64,000 bases of DNA, from NCBI GenBank assembly GCA_025144245.1, contig JALXXC010000004.1:124001-188000 (forward strand), in the 5' to 3' direction. The notes beneath the pieces are model-generated. The model was not told where the DNA came from. It saw only the letters and a program-made list of their open reading frames with translations, and ran no database searches. Origin of the DNA: Corynebacterium sp. p3-SID1145. GTDB taxonomy: Bacteria; Actinomycetota; Actinomycetes; Mycobacteriales; Mycobacteriaceae. A program made the translations under genes and the position numbers. Shown here one piece after another: positions 46,113 through 56,345 of the stretch (position 1 is its first letter; each line of letters opens with the position of its first letter).

Positions 46113-46835
46113 GTGACTGTCATGGCTGATACGCCCACTCCCCAAAATGTCAGGGTTCTCGTCGTCGACGATGAGCCGAATATTGTCGAGCTGCTCACCG
46201 TGTCCCTGAAATTCCAGGGTTTCGAGGTCGAGTCGGCAGAGTCGGGGCAGGAAGCGCTGAAGATGGCGCGCGAGCTGAAGCCCGAGGCGTACATCCTCGA
46301 CGTGATGATGCCGGGGATGGACGGTTTCGAGCTTCTGGCGAAGCTGCGCAGCGAGGGCCTGGACGCGCCGGTCCTGTTCCTGACGGCGAAGGATGGCGTG
46401 GAGGACCGCATCCACGGCCTGACCATCGGCGCGGACGACTATGTGACGAAGCCGTTCTCCCTCGAAGAAGTCATCACCCGTCTGCGCGTGATCCTGCGCC
46501 GCGGCAACGTGACCGACGGGGAGTCGGAGGATTCCACGATCCGCTACGCAGATTTGACGCTCAACGACGACACGCACGAGGTCACCAAGGCCGGCCAGAT
46601 CGTCGAGCTGTCCCCGACGGAGTTCAACCTTCTCCGCTACCTGATGCTGAACGCCGAGGTGGTGCTGTCGAAGGCGAAGATCTTGGACAACGTGTGGCAC
46701 TACGATTTCGGCGGCGACGGCAACGTGGTGGAGTCCTACATCTCGTACTTGCGTCGCAAGGTGGACACCGGTGACACGCCGTTGATCCACACGGTCCGCG
46801 GCGTGGGTTACGTGCTGCGCACACCGCGCCAGTAA
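46113..46835 (+). CDS. phoR: Phosphate-type response regulator, OmpR family
   Basis: A 240-residue two-component regulator. The receiver has VLVVDDEPNIVELL, the phospho-acceptor Asp in YILDVMMPGMDGF and the KPF lysine in DDYVTKPFSLEEV. The C-terminal winged helix has ELSPTEFNLLRYLML and RGVGYVLR. The start is GTG 46113, or ATG 46122 three codons later; the latter gives a cleaner N-terminus. The symbol follows C. glutamicum, where PhoR is the regulator and PhoS the kinase, and rests on gene order beside HIT and purD. Confidence 0.85.
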   Translation: MTVMADTPTPQNVRVLVVDDEPNIVELLTVSLKFQGFEVESAESGQEALKMARELKPEAYILDVMMPGMDGFELLAKLRSEGLDAPVLFLTAKDGVEDRIHGLTIGADDYVTKPFSLEEVITRLRVILRRGNVTDGESEDSTIRYADLTLNDDTHEVTKAGQIVELSPTEFNLLRYLMLNAEVVLSKAKILDNVWHYDFGGDGNVVESYISYLRRKVDTGDTPLIHTVRGVGYVLRTPRQ

Positions 46836-48322
46836 TGGCTTCGCCGAGACCAGAGGTCGCCCCGGCGAAGGTTTCCCGCTTGGCCCCGACTCGGGTGCCC
46901 AGGTTCCGGCTGCGCACCCGGCTGCTCGTTATCCTCATGGTCATTTCCGGCTTGGGCTTGATGGGAATGTCCTTCGCTGTGTGGGGGCTGACGCGGGACC
47001 AGATGTACGAGCAGGTGGATAAGGACCTGCGCAGAGGCTTGACGACGTGGGCTCTCAGCCCCGACATCCGCAGTTCCTCCCCGGACACGTATCTGCCCAG
47101 CCAGTACATCCTCATGACGGCGGTGCCGGGGCAACCGCCGCGCATCGACAATATCGGCGGCTGCTACCCGAGGTTGTCGGAGTTGGTGTTCGACCGGCGT
47201 CCCCGCACTGTCGGCGCTGACTGCCTTTTCGACCAGAAGGAGGACCTGCGTTTCCGCGTGATCGCTGTGCAGGCGCCGGACGGCACGTCGACGGTGGTGG
47301 CTAAGTCGCTCGACCAAGAAAACGAGATGCTGGATGCGTTGGCGGCGGTGTTGGCGTCGATAAGCGTGCTTGTGCTGGGCATGATGGGCGCGGCCGGAAC
47401 GTTCTTCGTGCGGCGCGCGCTGCTGCCGCTGAAGGATCTGGAGAATACCGCGCTGGCGATCGCCGACGGCAACATTGACTGCCGTGCGCCCGCGTGGCCA
47501 CGCGACACCGAGTTCGGGCGCTTGTCCTACGCGATGAACACGATGGTCAGCCAGCTGCAGGAGACTCTCGACGAGTCGCGGGCGAAAGAAGAGCAGATGC
47601 GGCGTTTCGTCGGCGACGCGTCGCACGAGCTGCGCACCCCGCTGACGAGCGTGCGCGGCTACACCGAGCTGTATCGTGCGGGCGCGACCGACGATGCGGA
47701 CATGGTGCTCAGCAAGATCGACGAGGAGTCCGCCCGCATGAAGCTGCTGGTCGAGGATCTCCTGGCGCTCACCCGCGCGGAGGGAACGCGCTTGAACCTG
47801 CGCGAGGTGGATGTGCTCGAACTGGTGCTGTCGGTGAGCAGCTCCGCGCGCGCCGCTTTCCCCGGGCGTGTGCTGGCCGTCGAGAACGACGCCGAGGACA
47901 TTCCACTCGTCTCCGGCGACCCCGACCGTCTCCACCAGGTGCTGCTGAACCTGGTCAGCAACGCGTTCAAGCACGCCGGCGACGATGCCGAGGTGACCAT
48001 CAAGCTGCGCGGGTACCTGGACAACGTGTACATCGACGTCATCGATAACGGCTGCGGCATGGCCCCGGAGGACGCGGACCACATTTTCGAGCGTTTCTAC
48101 CGCGCCGACTCTTCCCGCAACCGCTCCAAGAGCGCCGGCGGCTCGGGGCTGGGGCTCGCGATCACGAAGTCCATCGTCGAGCAGCACGGCGGCGCAGTCA
48201 CCGTGATGTCCGCGCCGGGCAAGGGCTCCAAGTTCACGGTGAGCCTGCCCCGGATGCGTGTCGGTGGAGTCGGCGGTGCAGACGGTGCGGGTGGTTCTGC
48301 GGGTCAGCCGGATAAGGCTTAA
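46835..48322 (+). CDS. phoS: Sensor histidine kinase PhoS
   Basis: A 495-residue membrane kinase whose ATG overlaps the phoR stop (TAATG). It has transmembrane helices at about 31-53 and 168-190, an outside sensor domain between them, HAMP (about 190-240), the phospho-His box FVGDASHELRTPLTSVRGYT, and HATPase boxes (LLNLVSNAFKHAGDD, VIDNGCGMAPEDADHIFERF, GSGLGLAITKSIVEQHGG). The C-terminus is Gly/Ala-rich. It pairs with PhoR; phosphate limitation is the family's signal in C. glutamicum, inferred here. Confidence 0.88.
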   Translation: MASPRPEVAPAKVSRLAPTRVPRFRLRTRLLVILMVISGLGLMGMSFAVWGLTRDQMYEQVDKDLRRGLTTWALSPDIRSSSPDTYLPSQYILMTAVPGQPPRIDNIGGCYPRLSELVFDRRPRTVGADCLFDQKEDLRFRVIAVQAPDGTSTVVAKSLDQENEMLDALAAVLASISVLVLGMMGAAGTFFVRRALLPLKDLENTALAIADGNIDCRAPAWPRDTEFGRLSYAMNTMVSQLQETLDESRAKEEQMRRFVGDASHELRTPLTSVRGYTELYRAGATDDADMVLSKIDEESARMKLLVEDLLALTRAEGTRLNLREVDVLELVLSVSSSARAAFPGRVLAVENDAEDIPLVSGDPDRLHQVLLNLVSNAFKHAGDDAEVTIKLRGYLDNVYIDVIDNGCGMAPEDADHIFERFYRADSSRNRSKSAGGSGLGLAITKSIVEQHGGAVTVMSAPGKGSKFTVSLPRMRVGGVGGADGAGGSAGQPDKA

Positions 48323-48360
48323 GAGCGGCCTAGGTTGGGCTCGTTTGGGGGGCCATTTTT

Positions 48361-48465
48361 GGGGCCGGTGGATCTAGATTCCATTCGCCCGAGTCCCGCA
48401 GCTTGAAAGCCCAGGCCAGTTTTAGTTGCTCTAACAAAAAGTGAATCTAGATCCACGGAGCCCCG
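48361..48465. repeat. Small inverted-repeat element after phoS
   Basis: GTGGATCTAGATTC (48368-48381) and its exact reverse complement (48443-48456) flank 61 bases of comparatively AT-rich DNA. Imperfect matching extends outwards into GGGGC/GCCCC. It lies between phoS and the HIT gene. It could be a small MITE-like element or a long terminator hairpin. There is no T run typical of a terminator. Confidence 0.7.
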
Positions 48466-48480
48466 GCCCGTGTCTGGTGC

Positions 48481-48903
48481 CTAGCGGCGGCCGTCCTCGC
48501 CGGTGCCCAACTCCGCACGCAGTTTCGCGGCGGCGGCGTCCATTTCCGCGGCGTCGGTGTCGTCGGCGCGCATGATGTTCTGCAGGCTGTAGCCCGACAT
48601 GTCGTTGGCGGGGAACACGTGGATGTGCGCGTGCGGAACCTCGAAACCGGCGATGAGGTAGCCAGCGCGCTCGGAATCGAACGCCTTGATCACGGCGTTG
48701 CCGATCTCCTGGGCGATCTCGTTGGCGTGCAGCCAGACTGCAGGGTCCAGGTCGGTCCACTTGTCCACCTCGGCGACCGGCACCACGAGCGTGTGGCCGT
48801 ATGCGATCGGCTCGATGGTCAAAAACGCGGCGACGCTCTCGTCGCGGTACACGAAACGGCCGGGGATCTCTCCGTTGATGATCTTGGTGAAGACTGTGCT
48901 CAT
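48481..48903 (-). CDS. HIT-family nucleotide hydrolase
   Basis: The 140 residues contain the histidine triad motif HAHIHVF near residue 100 (in [18 protein letters not shown]) and the N-terminal [20 protein letters not shown] typical of HIT (Hint/protein kinase C inhibitor-like) hydrolases of AMP-linked substrates. The start is ATG 48903. It is divergent from purD by 31 bases, as in C. glutamicum. The natural substrate is unknown. Confidence 0.9.
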   Translation of the reverse strand: MSTVFTKIINGEIPGRFVYRDESVAAFLTIEPIAYGHTLVVPVAEVDKWTDLDPAVWLHANEIAQEIGNAVIKAFDSERAGYLIAGFEVPHAHIHVFPANDMSGYSLQNIMRADDTDAAEMDAAAAKLRAELGTGEDGRR

Positions 48904-48934
48904 GCCCGCCCAGGGTAGCGATACTATGGGCCGC

Positions 48935-50203
48935 ATGCGCATCCTTGTGATCGGTTCGGGCGGCCGCGAACACGCCCTTCTCCATGCACTGGCAGGAACT
49001 GAAACTGACCCGCACGAGCTTCACGCCGCGCCGGGCAACGCCGGCATGGCGCGTCTTGCGGAGCTGCACAGCCTCGACGTGACTAATGCCGGCGCGACTG
49101 TGGAGCTGGCGCAGTCCATCGGGGCGGACCTGGTGGTCGTGGGCCCGGAACAGCCCCTCGTCGCGGGAGTGACCGACGCTCTCCGGGAGGCCGGCTTCGC
49201 GGTCTTCGGGCCGTCTAAGGCCGCCGCGGCGCTGGAGGGCTCGAAGGCGTTCGCGAAGGATGTCATGGCCTCCGCCGGTGTGCGCACCGCCGATGCGCGC
49301 CAGGTGACGGATGTCGCGGATGTCCCGGCCGCGCTCGACGCGTTCGGACCCAATTACGTGGTCAAGGACGATGGCCTGGCCGGCGGCAAGGGCGTCGTGG
49401 TCACCCCGGACCGCGCCGCGGCCCAGGCTCACGCCGAGGCGGTGCTGGCCGCCGGCAACCCGGTGCTGTTCGAGTCTTTCCTCGAAGGCCCCGAGGTCTC
49501 CCTGTTCTGCCTCGTGGACGGCGAGACCGTCGTGCAGCTGCTGCCCGCGCAGGATCACAAGCGCGCCTACGACAACGACGAGGGACCGAACACCGGCGGC
49601 ATGGGCGCCTACACGCCGTTGCCGTGGTTGCCGGCGGACGGCGTGCAGCGCATTGTCGACGAAGTGGTTGCGCCCGTCGCCGCCGAGATGGTCCGCCGCG
49701 GCACGCCGTATTCGGGCCTCCTCTACGCCGGTTTGGCGTGGGGTGCCGAAGGCCCGGCCGTCGTCGAGTTCAACGCCCGTTTCGGCGACCCAGAGACGCA
49801 GGCCGTGCTCGCCCTGTTGGAGACCCCTCTCGCGGAGGTCCTCCATGCCACCGCGACCGGCACGCTGCACACCATCGGGCCGCTGGATTGGCGGGACGGG
49901 TTCGCGGTGACCGTCGTGCTCGCCGCCGAGGGGTACCCGGCCAACCCGCGCAAGGGCGACGTGATTACCGCCGCAGGCACGCTTATCGACGACGCCTCCC
50001 ACGTCCTCCACGCCGGCACCTCCCGCGACGGCGACGCCTATGTGTCCGCCGGCGGCCGTGTGCTGAACATCCTCGGCACCGGGGCCACGTTGGAAGAGGC
50101 GGTGGAAGAGGCGTACGCCACCATCGGGAAGATCGATCTGGCCGGCTCGTTCTACCGCCGCGACATCGCCCGGCCCGCGATCGAGGGCACGATCACGGTC
50201 TAG
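48935..50203 (+). CDS. purD: Phosphoribosylamine-glycine ligase
   Basis: Purine synthesis step 2 (PRA plus glycine plus ATP to GAR). The 422 residues from ATG 48935 begin [20 protein letters not shown], with [13 protein letters not shown], the ATP-grasp [48 protein letters not shown] and [20 protein letters not shown] stands 7 bases before the ATG; an in-frame ATG three codons earlier overlaps this hexamer and is less likely. A CGTCGATAAGC word is read as TLIDD (49981-49991). Confidence 0.94.
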   Translation: MRILVIGSGGREHALLHALAGTETDPHELHAAPGNAGMARLAELHSLDVTNAGATVELAQSIGADLVVVGPEQPLVAGVTDALREAGFAVFGPSKAAAALEGSKAFAKDVMASAGVRTADARQVTDVADVPAALDAFGPNYVVKDDGLAGGKGVVVTPDRAAAQAHAEAVLAAGNPVLFESFLEGPEVSLFCLVDGETVVQLLPAQDHKRAYDNDEGPNTGGMGAYTPLPWLPADGVQRIVDEVVAPVAAEMVRRGTPYSGLLYAGLAWGAEGPAVVEFNARFGDPETQAVLALLETPLAEVLHATATGTLHTIGPLDWRDGFAVTVVLAAEGYPANPRKGDVITAAGTLIDDASHVLHAGTSRDGDAYVSAGGRVLNILGTGATLEEAVEEAYATIGKIDLAGSFYRRDIARPAIEGTITV

Positions 50204-50239
50204 CTGCCCCGGTGCGGGGCGCGTGCGATAATGGGGCGC

Positions 50240-51673
50240 GTGACTGACTCGAAACCCCGTAATGCGAATGTCCTGTCCAACCGCTACGCGTCGGCCGAAA
50301 TGGCGACGCTGTGGAGCGCGGAGCACAAGATCATCCTGGAACGCCAGCTGTGGATCGCGGTGATGCGCGCGCAGCGCGACCTGGGCATCGACATCCCGGC
50401 AGACGCGATCGCGGCCTACGAGAAGGTGGTGGATCAGGTCGACCTAGACTCCATCGCCGAGCGCGAGCGGGTCACCCGCCACGACGTGAAGGCGCGCATC
50501 GAGGAGTTCAACGCGCTGGCGGGCCACGAGCACATCCACAAGGGAATGACCAGCCGCGACCTGACGGAGAATGTCGAGCAGCTGCAGATTTACCGTTCGC
50601 TCGAGCTGGTGCGGGGTCGTGCGGTGGCGGTGCTCAACGCGATCGGCAACCGGGCGGGCGAGTACCGCTCCATGGTGATGGCGGGCCGTTCCCACAACGT
50701 GGCGGCGCAGGCGACGACGTTGGGGAAGAGGTTCGCGTCGGCAGCCGATGAAATGCTGGTGGCTCTGGACCGTGTCGAAGACCTGTTGGGCCGCTACCCG
50801 CTGCGCGGCATCAAGGGCCCGATGGGCACCGCGCAGGACATGCTCGACCTGGTCGGCGGGGACGAGGCGAAGCTGAACCAGTTGGAGCAGGCCATCGCGA
50901 AGCACTTGGGCTTCGAGCGCATCTTCGACTCGGTGGGGCAGATCTACCCGCGTTCCCTTGATTTCGACGCGGTCTCCGCGCTGGTGCAGCTGGGTGCGGG
51001 CCCATCGAGCTTGGCCACCACCATCCGCCTCATGGCCGGCAACGAGACCGTAACCGAGGGCTTCAAAGAGGGGCAGGTCGGTTCGTCGGCGATGCCGCAC
51101 AAGATGAACGCCCGCTCCTGCGAGCGCGTCGGCGGCTTCCAGGTGATTCTGCGCGGCTACCTCACCATGGTGGGCGACCTCGCTGGCCAGCAGTGGAACG
51201 AGGGCGACGTGTTCTGCTCGGTCGTGCGCCGCGTGGCGCTGCCGGACGCGTTCTTCGCTATCGACGGCATGATGGAGACCTTCCTCACCGTCTTGGCGGA
51301 ATTCGGTGCCTTCCCGGCGATGATCACGCGCGAACTTGACCGCTACCTGCCGTTTTTGGCTACCACGCGCATCCTGATGGCGTCGGTGCGCGCAGGCGTG
51401 GGCCGCGAAACCGCGCACGAGGTGATCAAGGAGCACGCCGTGGCGATGGCGCTGGACATGCGCGAAAACGGTGCGGAGCAGAACCTAGTCGAGCGCCTCG
51501 CGGGCGACGACCGTCTGCCGCTCGACCAGCAGCAGCTGGAGGAAGCGCTTAAGGACCGCCACGCGTTCATCGGCGCGGCGGAATCGCAGGTGGACAATGT
51601 TCTCGCCCGCATCCAGACCTGGGCGAACAAGTACCCGGAGGCCGCTGGATACACTCCGGGAGAGATCCTGTAG
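50240..51673 (+). CDS. purB: Adenylosuccinate lyase
   Basis: It cleaves SAICAR and adenylosuccinate in purine synthesis. The 477 residues from GTG 50240 (GATAAT 7 bases upstream) show [16 protein letters not shown], the fumarase-superfamily signature [17 protein letters not shown] at about residue 280, and [19 protein letters not shown]. The ATG nine bases earlier would add three residues and overlaps the -10-like hexamer. purC follows after 22 bases. Confidence 0.94.
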   Translation: MTDSKPRNANVLSNRYASAEMATLWSAEHKIILERQLWIAVMRAQRDLGIDIPADAIAAYEKVVDQVDLDSIAERERVTRHDVKARIEEFNALAGHEHIHKGMTSRDLTENVEQLQIYRSLELVRGRAVAVLNAIGNRAGEYRSMVMAGRSHNVAAQATTLGKRFASAADEMLVALDRVEDLLGRYPLRGIKGPMGTAQDMLDLVGGDEAKLNQLEQAIAKHLGFERIFDSVGQIYPRSLDFDAVSALVQLGAGPSSLATTIRLMAGNETVTEGFKEGQVGSSAMPHKMNARSCERVGGFQVILRGYLTMVGDLAGQQWNEGDVFCSVVRRVALPDAFFAIDGMMETFLTVLAEFGAFPAMITRELDRYLPFLATTRILMASVRAGVGRETAHEVIKEHAVAMALDMRENGAEQNLVERLAGDDRLPLDQQQLEEALKDRHAFIGAAESQVDNVLARIQTWANKYPEAAGYTPGEIL

Positions 51674-51695
51674 CCGGGGGCGTAACATCGCACGC

Positions 51696-52571
51696 ATGCG
51701 TCCAGAGCTTTCTGACTACAATCATCTCTCCGCCGGCAAGGTCCGCGAGATCTACGAGGTCGACGACGACACCTTGCTGATGGTCGCCACCGACCGTATT
51801 TCCGCGTTCGACTACGCACTTGAGCCGGAAATCCCGGACAAGGGCAAGATCCTCACCTACACCAGCGAGTTCTTCTTCGATCTGCTCGACGGGGTGCCCA
51901 ACCACCTCGCGGGCCCGCTCGACGACGAGCGCATCCCGGAAGAAGTCCTCGGCAGCGCTTTCGTGGTGAAGAAGCTGGAGATGATCCCCTTCGAGTGCGT
52001 CGCCCGCGGCTACCTGACTGGGTCGGGCAAGAAGGAATACGACGCAAGCGGCGCTGTCTGCGGCGTCGCCCTGCCGGAGGGCCTGAAGGAAGCCTCGAAG
52101 CTGCCGGAGCCAATCTTCACTCCTGCCACGAAGGCGGAGCAGGGGGAGCACGACGAGAATGTGCGCTTCGAGTACGTCGTCAAGCATGTCGGTGAGGAGC
52201 TGGCTGAGAAGCTGCGCGCGACGACGCTGGACATCTACTCGCGTGCCGCGGAGTACGCGGAGACGCGCGGGATCATTCTGGCGGACACGAAGCTCGAGTT
52301 CGGACTCGATGCCGACGGCACGCTCGTGCTCGCCGACGAAGTCCTCACCCCCGATTCCTCCCGCTACTGGCCCGCGGACTCGTACGAGGAGGGCGAGAGC
52401 CAGCCGAGCTTCGACAAGCAGTACGTGCGCAACTGGCTGACGGGCCCGAAGTCGGGTTGGGACCCGAACGAGGGAACCCCGCCGCCGGAGCTGCCGGGCT
52501 CTGTCGTGGAGGCCACCCGCGACCGCTACATCGAGGCGTACGAGCGCCTGTCGGGCCGCAAGTTCGCTTAA
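51696..52571 (+). CDS. purC: SAICAR synthetase
   Basis: Phosphoribosylaminoimidazole-succinocarboxamide synthase, purine synthesis step 7. The 291 residues contain [52 protein letters not shown], and the late [20 protein letters not shown]. The start is ATG 51696, with TAACAT 7 bases upstream. It is separated from purB by 22 bases that include this hexamer, so it may be transcribed both with purB and alone. Confidence 0.94.
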   Translation: MRPELSDYNHLSAGKVREIYEVDDDTLLMVATDRISAFDYALEPEIPDKGKILTYTSEFFFDLLDGVPNHLAGPLDDERIPEEVLGSAFVVKKLEMIPFECVARGYLTGSGKKEYDASGAVCGVALPEGLKEASKLPEPIFTPATKAEQGEHDENVRFEYVVKHVGEELAEKLRATTLDIYSRAAEYAETRGIILADTKLEFGLDADGTLVLADEVLTPDSSRYWPADSYEEGESQPSFDKQYVRNWLTGPKSGWDPNEGTPPPELPGSVVEATRDRYIEAYERLSGRKFA

Positions 52572-52597
52572 AGGACGGGGCGCTACGATCGGTGGGC

Positions 52598-54727
52598 ATG
52601 AGTGAAACGCCCACAGCACCTGTAGCAGCGAAGCACCCGGTGACCCGCACCTTCCACGGTCGCGAGTTCACCGACGATTACGAGTGGTTGCGTGACAAGG
52701 AGTCGCCGGAAACGCTCGCTTATTTGGAGGCGGAGAACGCCTACACGAAGAAGCAGACGGCGCATCTCGATGGCTTGACGGAGACGATCTACAACGAGAT
52801 CAAGTCCCGCGTGAAGGAGACGGACATGTCCGTCCCGCAGCGCCAGGGCGGCTGGTGGTACTACGGCCGCACGGAGGAGGGCAAGAATTACGGCATCAGC
52901 TGCCGCGTGCCTGTCGCGGACGGCAGTGACCCGTGGGCGCCACCGACACTTCCGGATGACGGTTCGGGGCTTCCGGGGGAGCAGGTCCTGCTCGATTTCA
53001 ACGCTCTCGCCGACGGCCACGAGTTCTTTTCGGTTGGCGCCTCGAGTGTCAGCATATCGGGCCGCTACCTGGCGTTCTCGACGGACACCACGGGCGACGA
53101 GCGCTTCGACCTCAAGGTCAAGGATCTCGAGACGGGGCAGCTGCTTGAAGATGCCATCCCCGGCGTTTTCTACGGCGCCACCTGGGCCGGTGAGGACCAC
53201 CTGTTCTACGTTCGCGTCGATGAGGCATGGCGCCCCCACCAGGTGTGGCGCCACACCCTGGGTTCCCCGGCCAGCGACGATGTGCTCGTCTACGAGGAGC
53301 CGGACGAGAAATTCGGCGTTGGTGTGGCGGCGGACCGCTCCGAGAGCTACCTGATGATCGTCTCGGGGTCCTCTTTGACCACGGAGTGCCGGGTGCTGCC
53401 GGTGGACACCCCTGAGGGGGACTTCGAGGTGCTCTGGCCGCGTGAGGCGGGAGTGGAGTACACCGTTGATTACGCCGTGGTCGACGGCCAGGCGAATTGG
53501 GTGGTCACGCACAACGCGCACGGCCCCAACTCGTCGGTGGCAGTGTGCCCGGTGCCGGCGGAGGGCCAGGATTTGCCGCCGCTGCGTGAGCTGGCCGAGC
53601 TCCTGCCGCACGACGAGGAGGTGCGCATCGAGGGCACCGACTCCTACCGCGACTTCCTCTTCGTCGCCTACCGCCGGGGCGGGATCGGGCGTCTCGCGGT
53701 GGCGGACCTCGCCGGCGGCATCGGTGAGTTCCGGGAACTCGAATTCGACGAGGAGCTCTACACCGCAGGTCTGGTCGGCAACCCGGAATGGGACGCGCCG
53801 GTGGTGCGCATCAGCTACACCTCATTCACCCAGCCCGCCCAGGTGCTCGACTACCGGGTCGCCACCGGCGAGCTCACCCTGCTGAAGGAGCAGGAGGTCC
53901 GCGGCGGATACAACCCGGCCGACTACGTCGCCGAGCGCATGTGGGCCACGGCCGAGGACGGCACGAAGGTGCCGATGTCGGTGGTGCGGAGGGCGGATGC
54001 GGACGTCGATAAGCCTGCTCCCTGCTTGCTGTACGGTTACGGGTCCTATGAGGCCTCGACGGATCCCGGGTTCTCCGTCGCGCGGCTGAGCCTGCTCGAC
54101 CGTGGCATGGTGTGGGTGTGCGCGCACGTGCGCGGCGGCGGGGAGATGGGCCGCCTGTGGTACGACAACGGCAAGATGCTGAAGAAGAAGAACTCGTTCA
54201 GAGACTTCGTGGCCTGCGCCGACGCGCTTATCGACGAAGGCCTCACCACCCCGTCCCTCCTCGTCGCCGAAGGCGGCTCCGCCGGCGGTCTGCTCATGGG
54301 CGCTGTCGCGAACCTCGCGCCGGAGAAATTCGCCGGCATTCAGGCCATCGTGCCGTTCGTCGATCCGCTGACCTCGATTTTGAAGCCGGAGCTGCCGCTG
54401 ACCGTCGGCGAGTGGGAGGAATGGGGCGACCCGTACCACGACCCGGAGGTCTACGACTACATGGCGGCCTACGCGCCGTACGAGAACGTGGAAGCGAAGG
54501 ATTACCCTGATATTCTCGCGGTGACCAGCCTCAACGACACCCGTGTGCTCTACGTCGAGCCCGCGAAGTGGATCGCGAAACTGCGGGCCACGGCCACCGG
54601 TGGGCAGTTCCTGCTCAAAACTGAGATGGCTGCTGGTCACGGCGGTGTCTCCGGGCGTTACGCCAAGTGGAAACAGACCGCGTTCGAGTACGCGTGGACC
54701 CTGACCACAGCAGGTGCCGTGAAATAA
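52598..54727 (+). CDS. ptrB: Oligopeptidase B (S9 prolyl oligopeptidase family)
   Basis: A cytoplasmic serine peptidase of 709 residues that cleaves short peptides after basic residues. A beta-propeller N-terminal part (KHPVTRTFHGREFTDDYEWL, KETDMSVPQRQGGWWYYGR) precedes the catalytic domain: nucleophile GGSAGGLLMGAVAN, Asp in SLNDTRVLYVEPAKW and His in MAAGHGGVSGRY. TACGAT lies 8 bases before ATG. Two CGTCGATAAGC words, opposite in orientation, lie 221 bases apart inside it (54004 and 54226). Confidence 0.92.
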   Translation: MSETPTAPVAAKHPVTRTFHGREFTDDYEWLRDKESPETLAYLEAENAYTKKQTAHLDGLTETIYNEIKSRVKETDMSVPQRQGGWWYYGRTEEGKNYGISCRVPVADGSDPWAPPTLPDDGSGLPGEQVLLDFNALADGHEFFSVGASSVSISGRYLAFSTDTTGDERFDLKVKDLETGQLLEDAIPGVFYGATWAGEDHLFYVRVDEAWRPHQVWRHTLGSPASDDVLVYEEPDEKFGVGVAADRSESYLMIVSGSSLTTECRVLPVDTPEGDFEVLWPREAGVEYTVDYAVVDGQANWVVTHNAHGPNSSVAVCPVPAEGQDLPPLRELAELLPHDEEVRIEGTDSYRDFLFVAYRRGGIGRLAVADLAGGIGEFRELEFDEELYTAGLVGNPEWDAPVVRISYTSFTQPAQVLDYRVATGELTLLKEQEVRGGYNPADYVAERMWATAEDGTKVPMSVVRRADADVDKPAPCLLYGYGSYEASTDPGFSVARLSLLDRGMVWVCAHVRGGGEMGRLWYDNGKMLKKKNSFRDFVACADALIDEGLTTPSLLVAEGGSAGGLLMGAVANLAPEKFAGIQAIVPFVDPLTSILKPELPLTVGEWEEWGDPYHDPEVYDYMAAYAPYENVEAKDYPDILAVTSLNDTRVLYVEPAKWIAKLRATATGGQFLLKTEMAAGHGGVSGRYAKWKQTAFEYAWTLTTAGAVK

Positions 54728-54813
54728 ATCACAGTAGGCCATCCCGATGGTGGGAATCTCCTTGAAGGGGAGTAATAACGTTCTTAATACTTCCATTTTT
54801 GAGAGGAGGCACG

Positions 54814-56262
54814 ATGTCATCCGTGCACCCCGGCTCCCCAGCCGCAGGCGTTTCACTCGGGCCCCAAATCGCCGAACCCCAGAAGCGCAAAGACAACACC
54901 CACTGGCTCTACATTGGCGTCATCATCGCCGTGATCGGAGGCATCGCCCTCGGTCTCATTGCCCCTGACTTCGCAGTGAAGCTCAAGCCGGTCGGCGACA
55001 CGTTCGTCTCGCTGATCTCGATGATTGTCGGCCCGATCATCTTCTGCACCATCGTCCTCGGCATCGGTTCCGTCCGCTCAGCCGCGACGGTGGGCAAGAC
55101 CGGTGGCCTGGCCCTGATGTACTTCGTCGTCATGTCCACCATCGCTTTGGCCGTCGGCCTGGGCGTGGGCAACCTGATCAAGCCGGGCGAGGGTCTCGGC
55201 CTCCACGCGGATCCGTCGGCTGGCGCGAAATATGCCGAAAAAGCGAGCGAATCCGGCGGCCTGACGGAGTTCATCCAGAGCATTGTCCCGGACACCTTCT
55301 TCAGCGCGTTCGTCTCCGGCTCCATCCTCCAGGTCCTGTTCATCGGCCTGCTCGTGGGCTTCGCGGTGCAGTCGCTGGGCAAGCAGGGCGAGCCGATCCT
55401 CGGCTTCGTCGCCCACCTGCAGAAGCTGATCTTCAAGATCCTCGGCTGGATCCTGTGGCTCGCGCCGATCGGTGCCTTCGGTGCCATGGCCGCCGTCGTG
55501 GGCAAGACCGGCTTCCAGGCGGTCGTGCAGATGTTCGTGCTCATGCTCGCCTTCTACATCACCTGCTTCATCTTCGTCTTCGGCGTGCTGGGCACGGTGC
55601 TGTGGGTGGTCACCCGCGTTTCACCGTTCGCACTGTTCAAGTACCTCGGGCGTGAGTTCCTGCTCATCCTGGCGACTTCGTCGTCCGAGTCGGCCCTGCC
55701 GAACCTCATGCGCAAGATGGACCACCTCGGTGTGGACAAGTCCACCGTGGGCATCGTCGTGCCCACCGGCTACTCCTTCAACCTCGACGGCACGGCTATC
55801 TACTTGACCATGGCGTCCATCTTCATCGCCGATGCCATGAACATGCCGATGAACATGACCGAGCAGATCTCCCTGCTGGTCTTCATGATCATCGCCTCCA
55901 AGGGTGCGGCGGGCGTCACCGGAGCCGGTCTGGCCACCCTGGCCGCCGGCCTGCAGGCCTTCCGGCCCGACCTGCTTTCCGGTGTGGGCATCATCGTCGG
56001 CATCGACCGCTTCATGTCCGAGGCCCGCGCCCTGACCAACTTCGCCGGCAACTCCATTGCCACCCTCGTCGTGGGCACCTGGACGAAGACCGTCGACCAT
56101 GACCGTGTCAAGAAGGTGCTCTCCGGCGAGATCCCCTACGTCGCAGTTGACGACGACAGCCACGTCGATCTGTCGAACCCGACCGTGGAGAACCCGGCTA
56201 CCGCGCACCTGCAGCCCACCCCGCAGGTGGACCTGACGCAGTACAACAAGCCGCCCCAGTAA
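54814..56262 (+). CDS. dctA: Dicarboxylate:cation symporter
   Basis: A 482-residue DAACS-family transporter for C4-dicarboxylates or acidic amino acids. It has about eight hydrophobic helices, the Ser-rich re-entrant loop SSSESALPNLMRKM, YSFNLDGTAIYLTMASIFIA, SKGAAGVTGAGLATLAA and DRFMSEARALTNFAGN. GAGGAGG lies 7 bases before ATG 54814; an in-frame ATG five codons earlier has no such site. The symbol follows gene order beside ptrB in C. glutamicum; substrate is inferred. Confidence 0.85.
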   Translation: MSSVHPGSPAAGVSLGPQIAEPQKRKDNTHWLYIGVIIAVIGGIALGLIAPDFAVKLKPVGDTFVSLISMIVGPIIFCTIVLGIGSVRSAATVGKTGGLALMYFVVMSTIALAVGLGVGNLIKPGEGLGLHADPSAGAKYAEKASESGGLTEFIQSIVPDTFFSAFVSGSILQVLFIGLLVGFAVQSLGKQGEPILGFVAHLQKLIFKILGWILWLAPIGAFGAMAAVVGKTGFQAVVQMFVLMLAFYITCFIFVFGVLGTVLWVVTRVSPFALFKYLGREFLLILATSSSESALPNLMRKMDHLGVDKSTVGIVVPTGYSFNLDGTAIYLTMASIFIADAMNMPMNMTEQISLLVFMIIASKGAAGVTGAGLATLAAGLQAFRPDLLSGVGIIVGIDRFMSEARALTNFAGNSIATLVVGTWTKTVDHDRVKKVLSGEIPYVAVDDDSHVDLSNPTVENPATAHLQPTPQVDLTQYNKPPQ

Positions 56263-56291
56263 CCGCGGCCTCTGCGCCCGACGCTGCCTGA

Positions 56292-56320
56292 CGCCCCCGC
56301 TCGCTCGCCGAGCGGGGGCG
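56292..56320 (+). terminator. Hairpin after dctA
   Basis: A perfect 12-base-pair stem CGCCCCCGCTCG / CGAGCGGGGGCG with a 5-base loop, and no T run. It separates dctA from the DUF2334 gene. Confidence 0.65.
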
Positions 56321-56345
56321 GTGCTGTGGACGTAGAATGAAGCCC

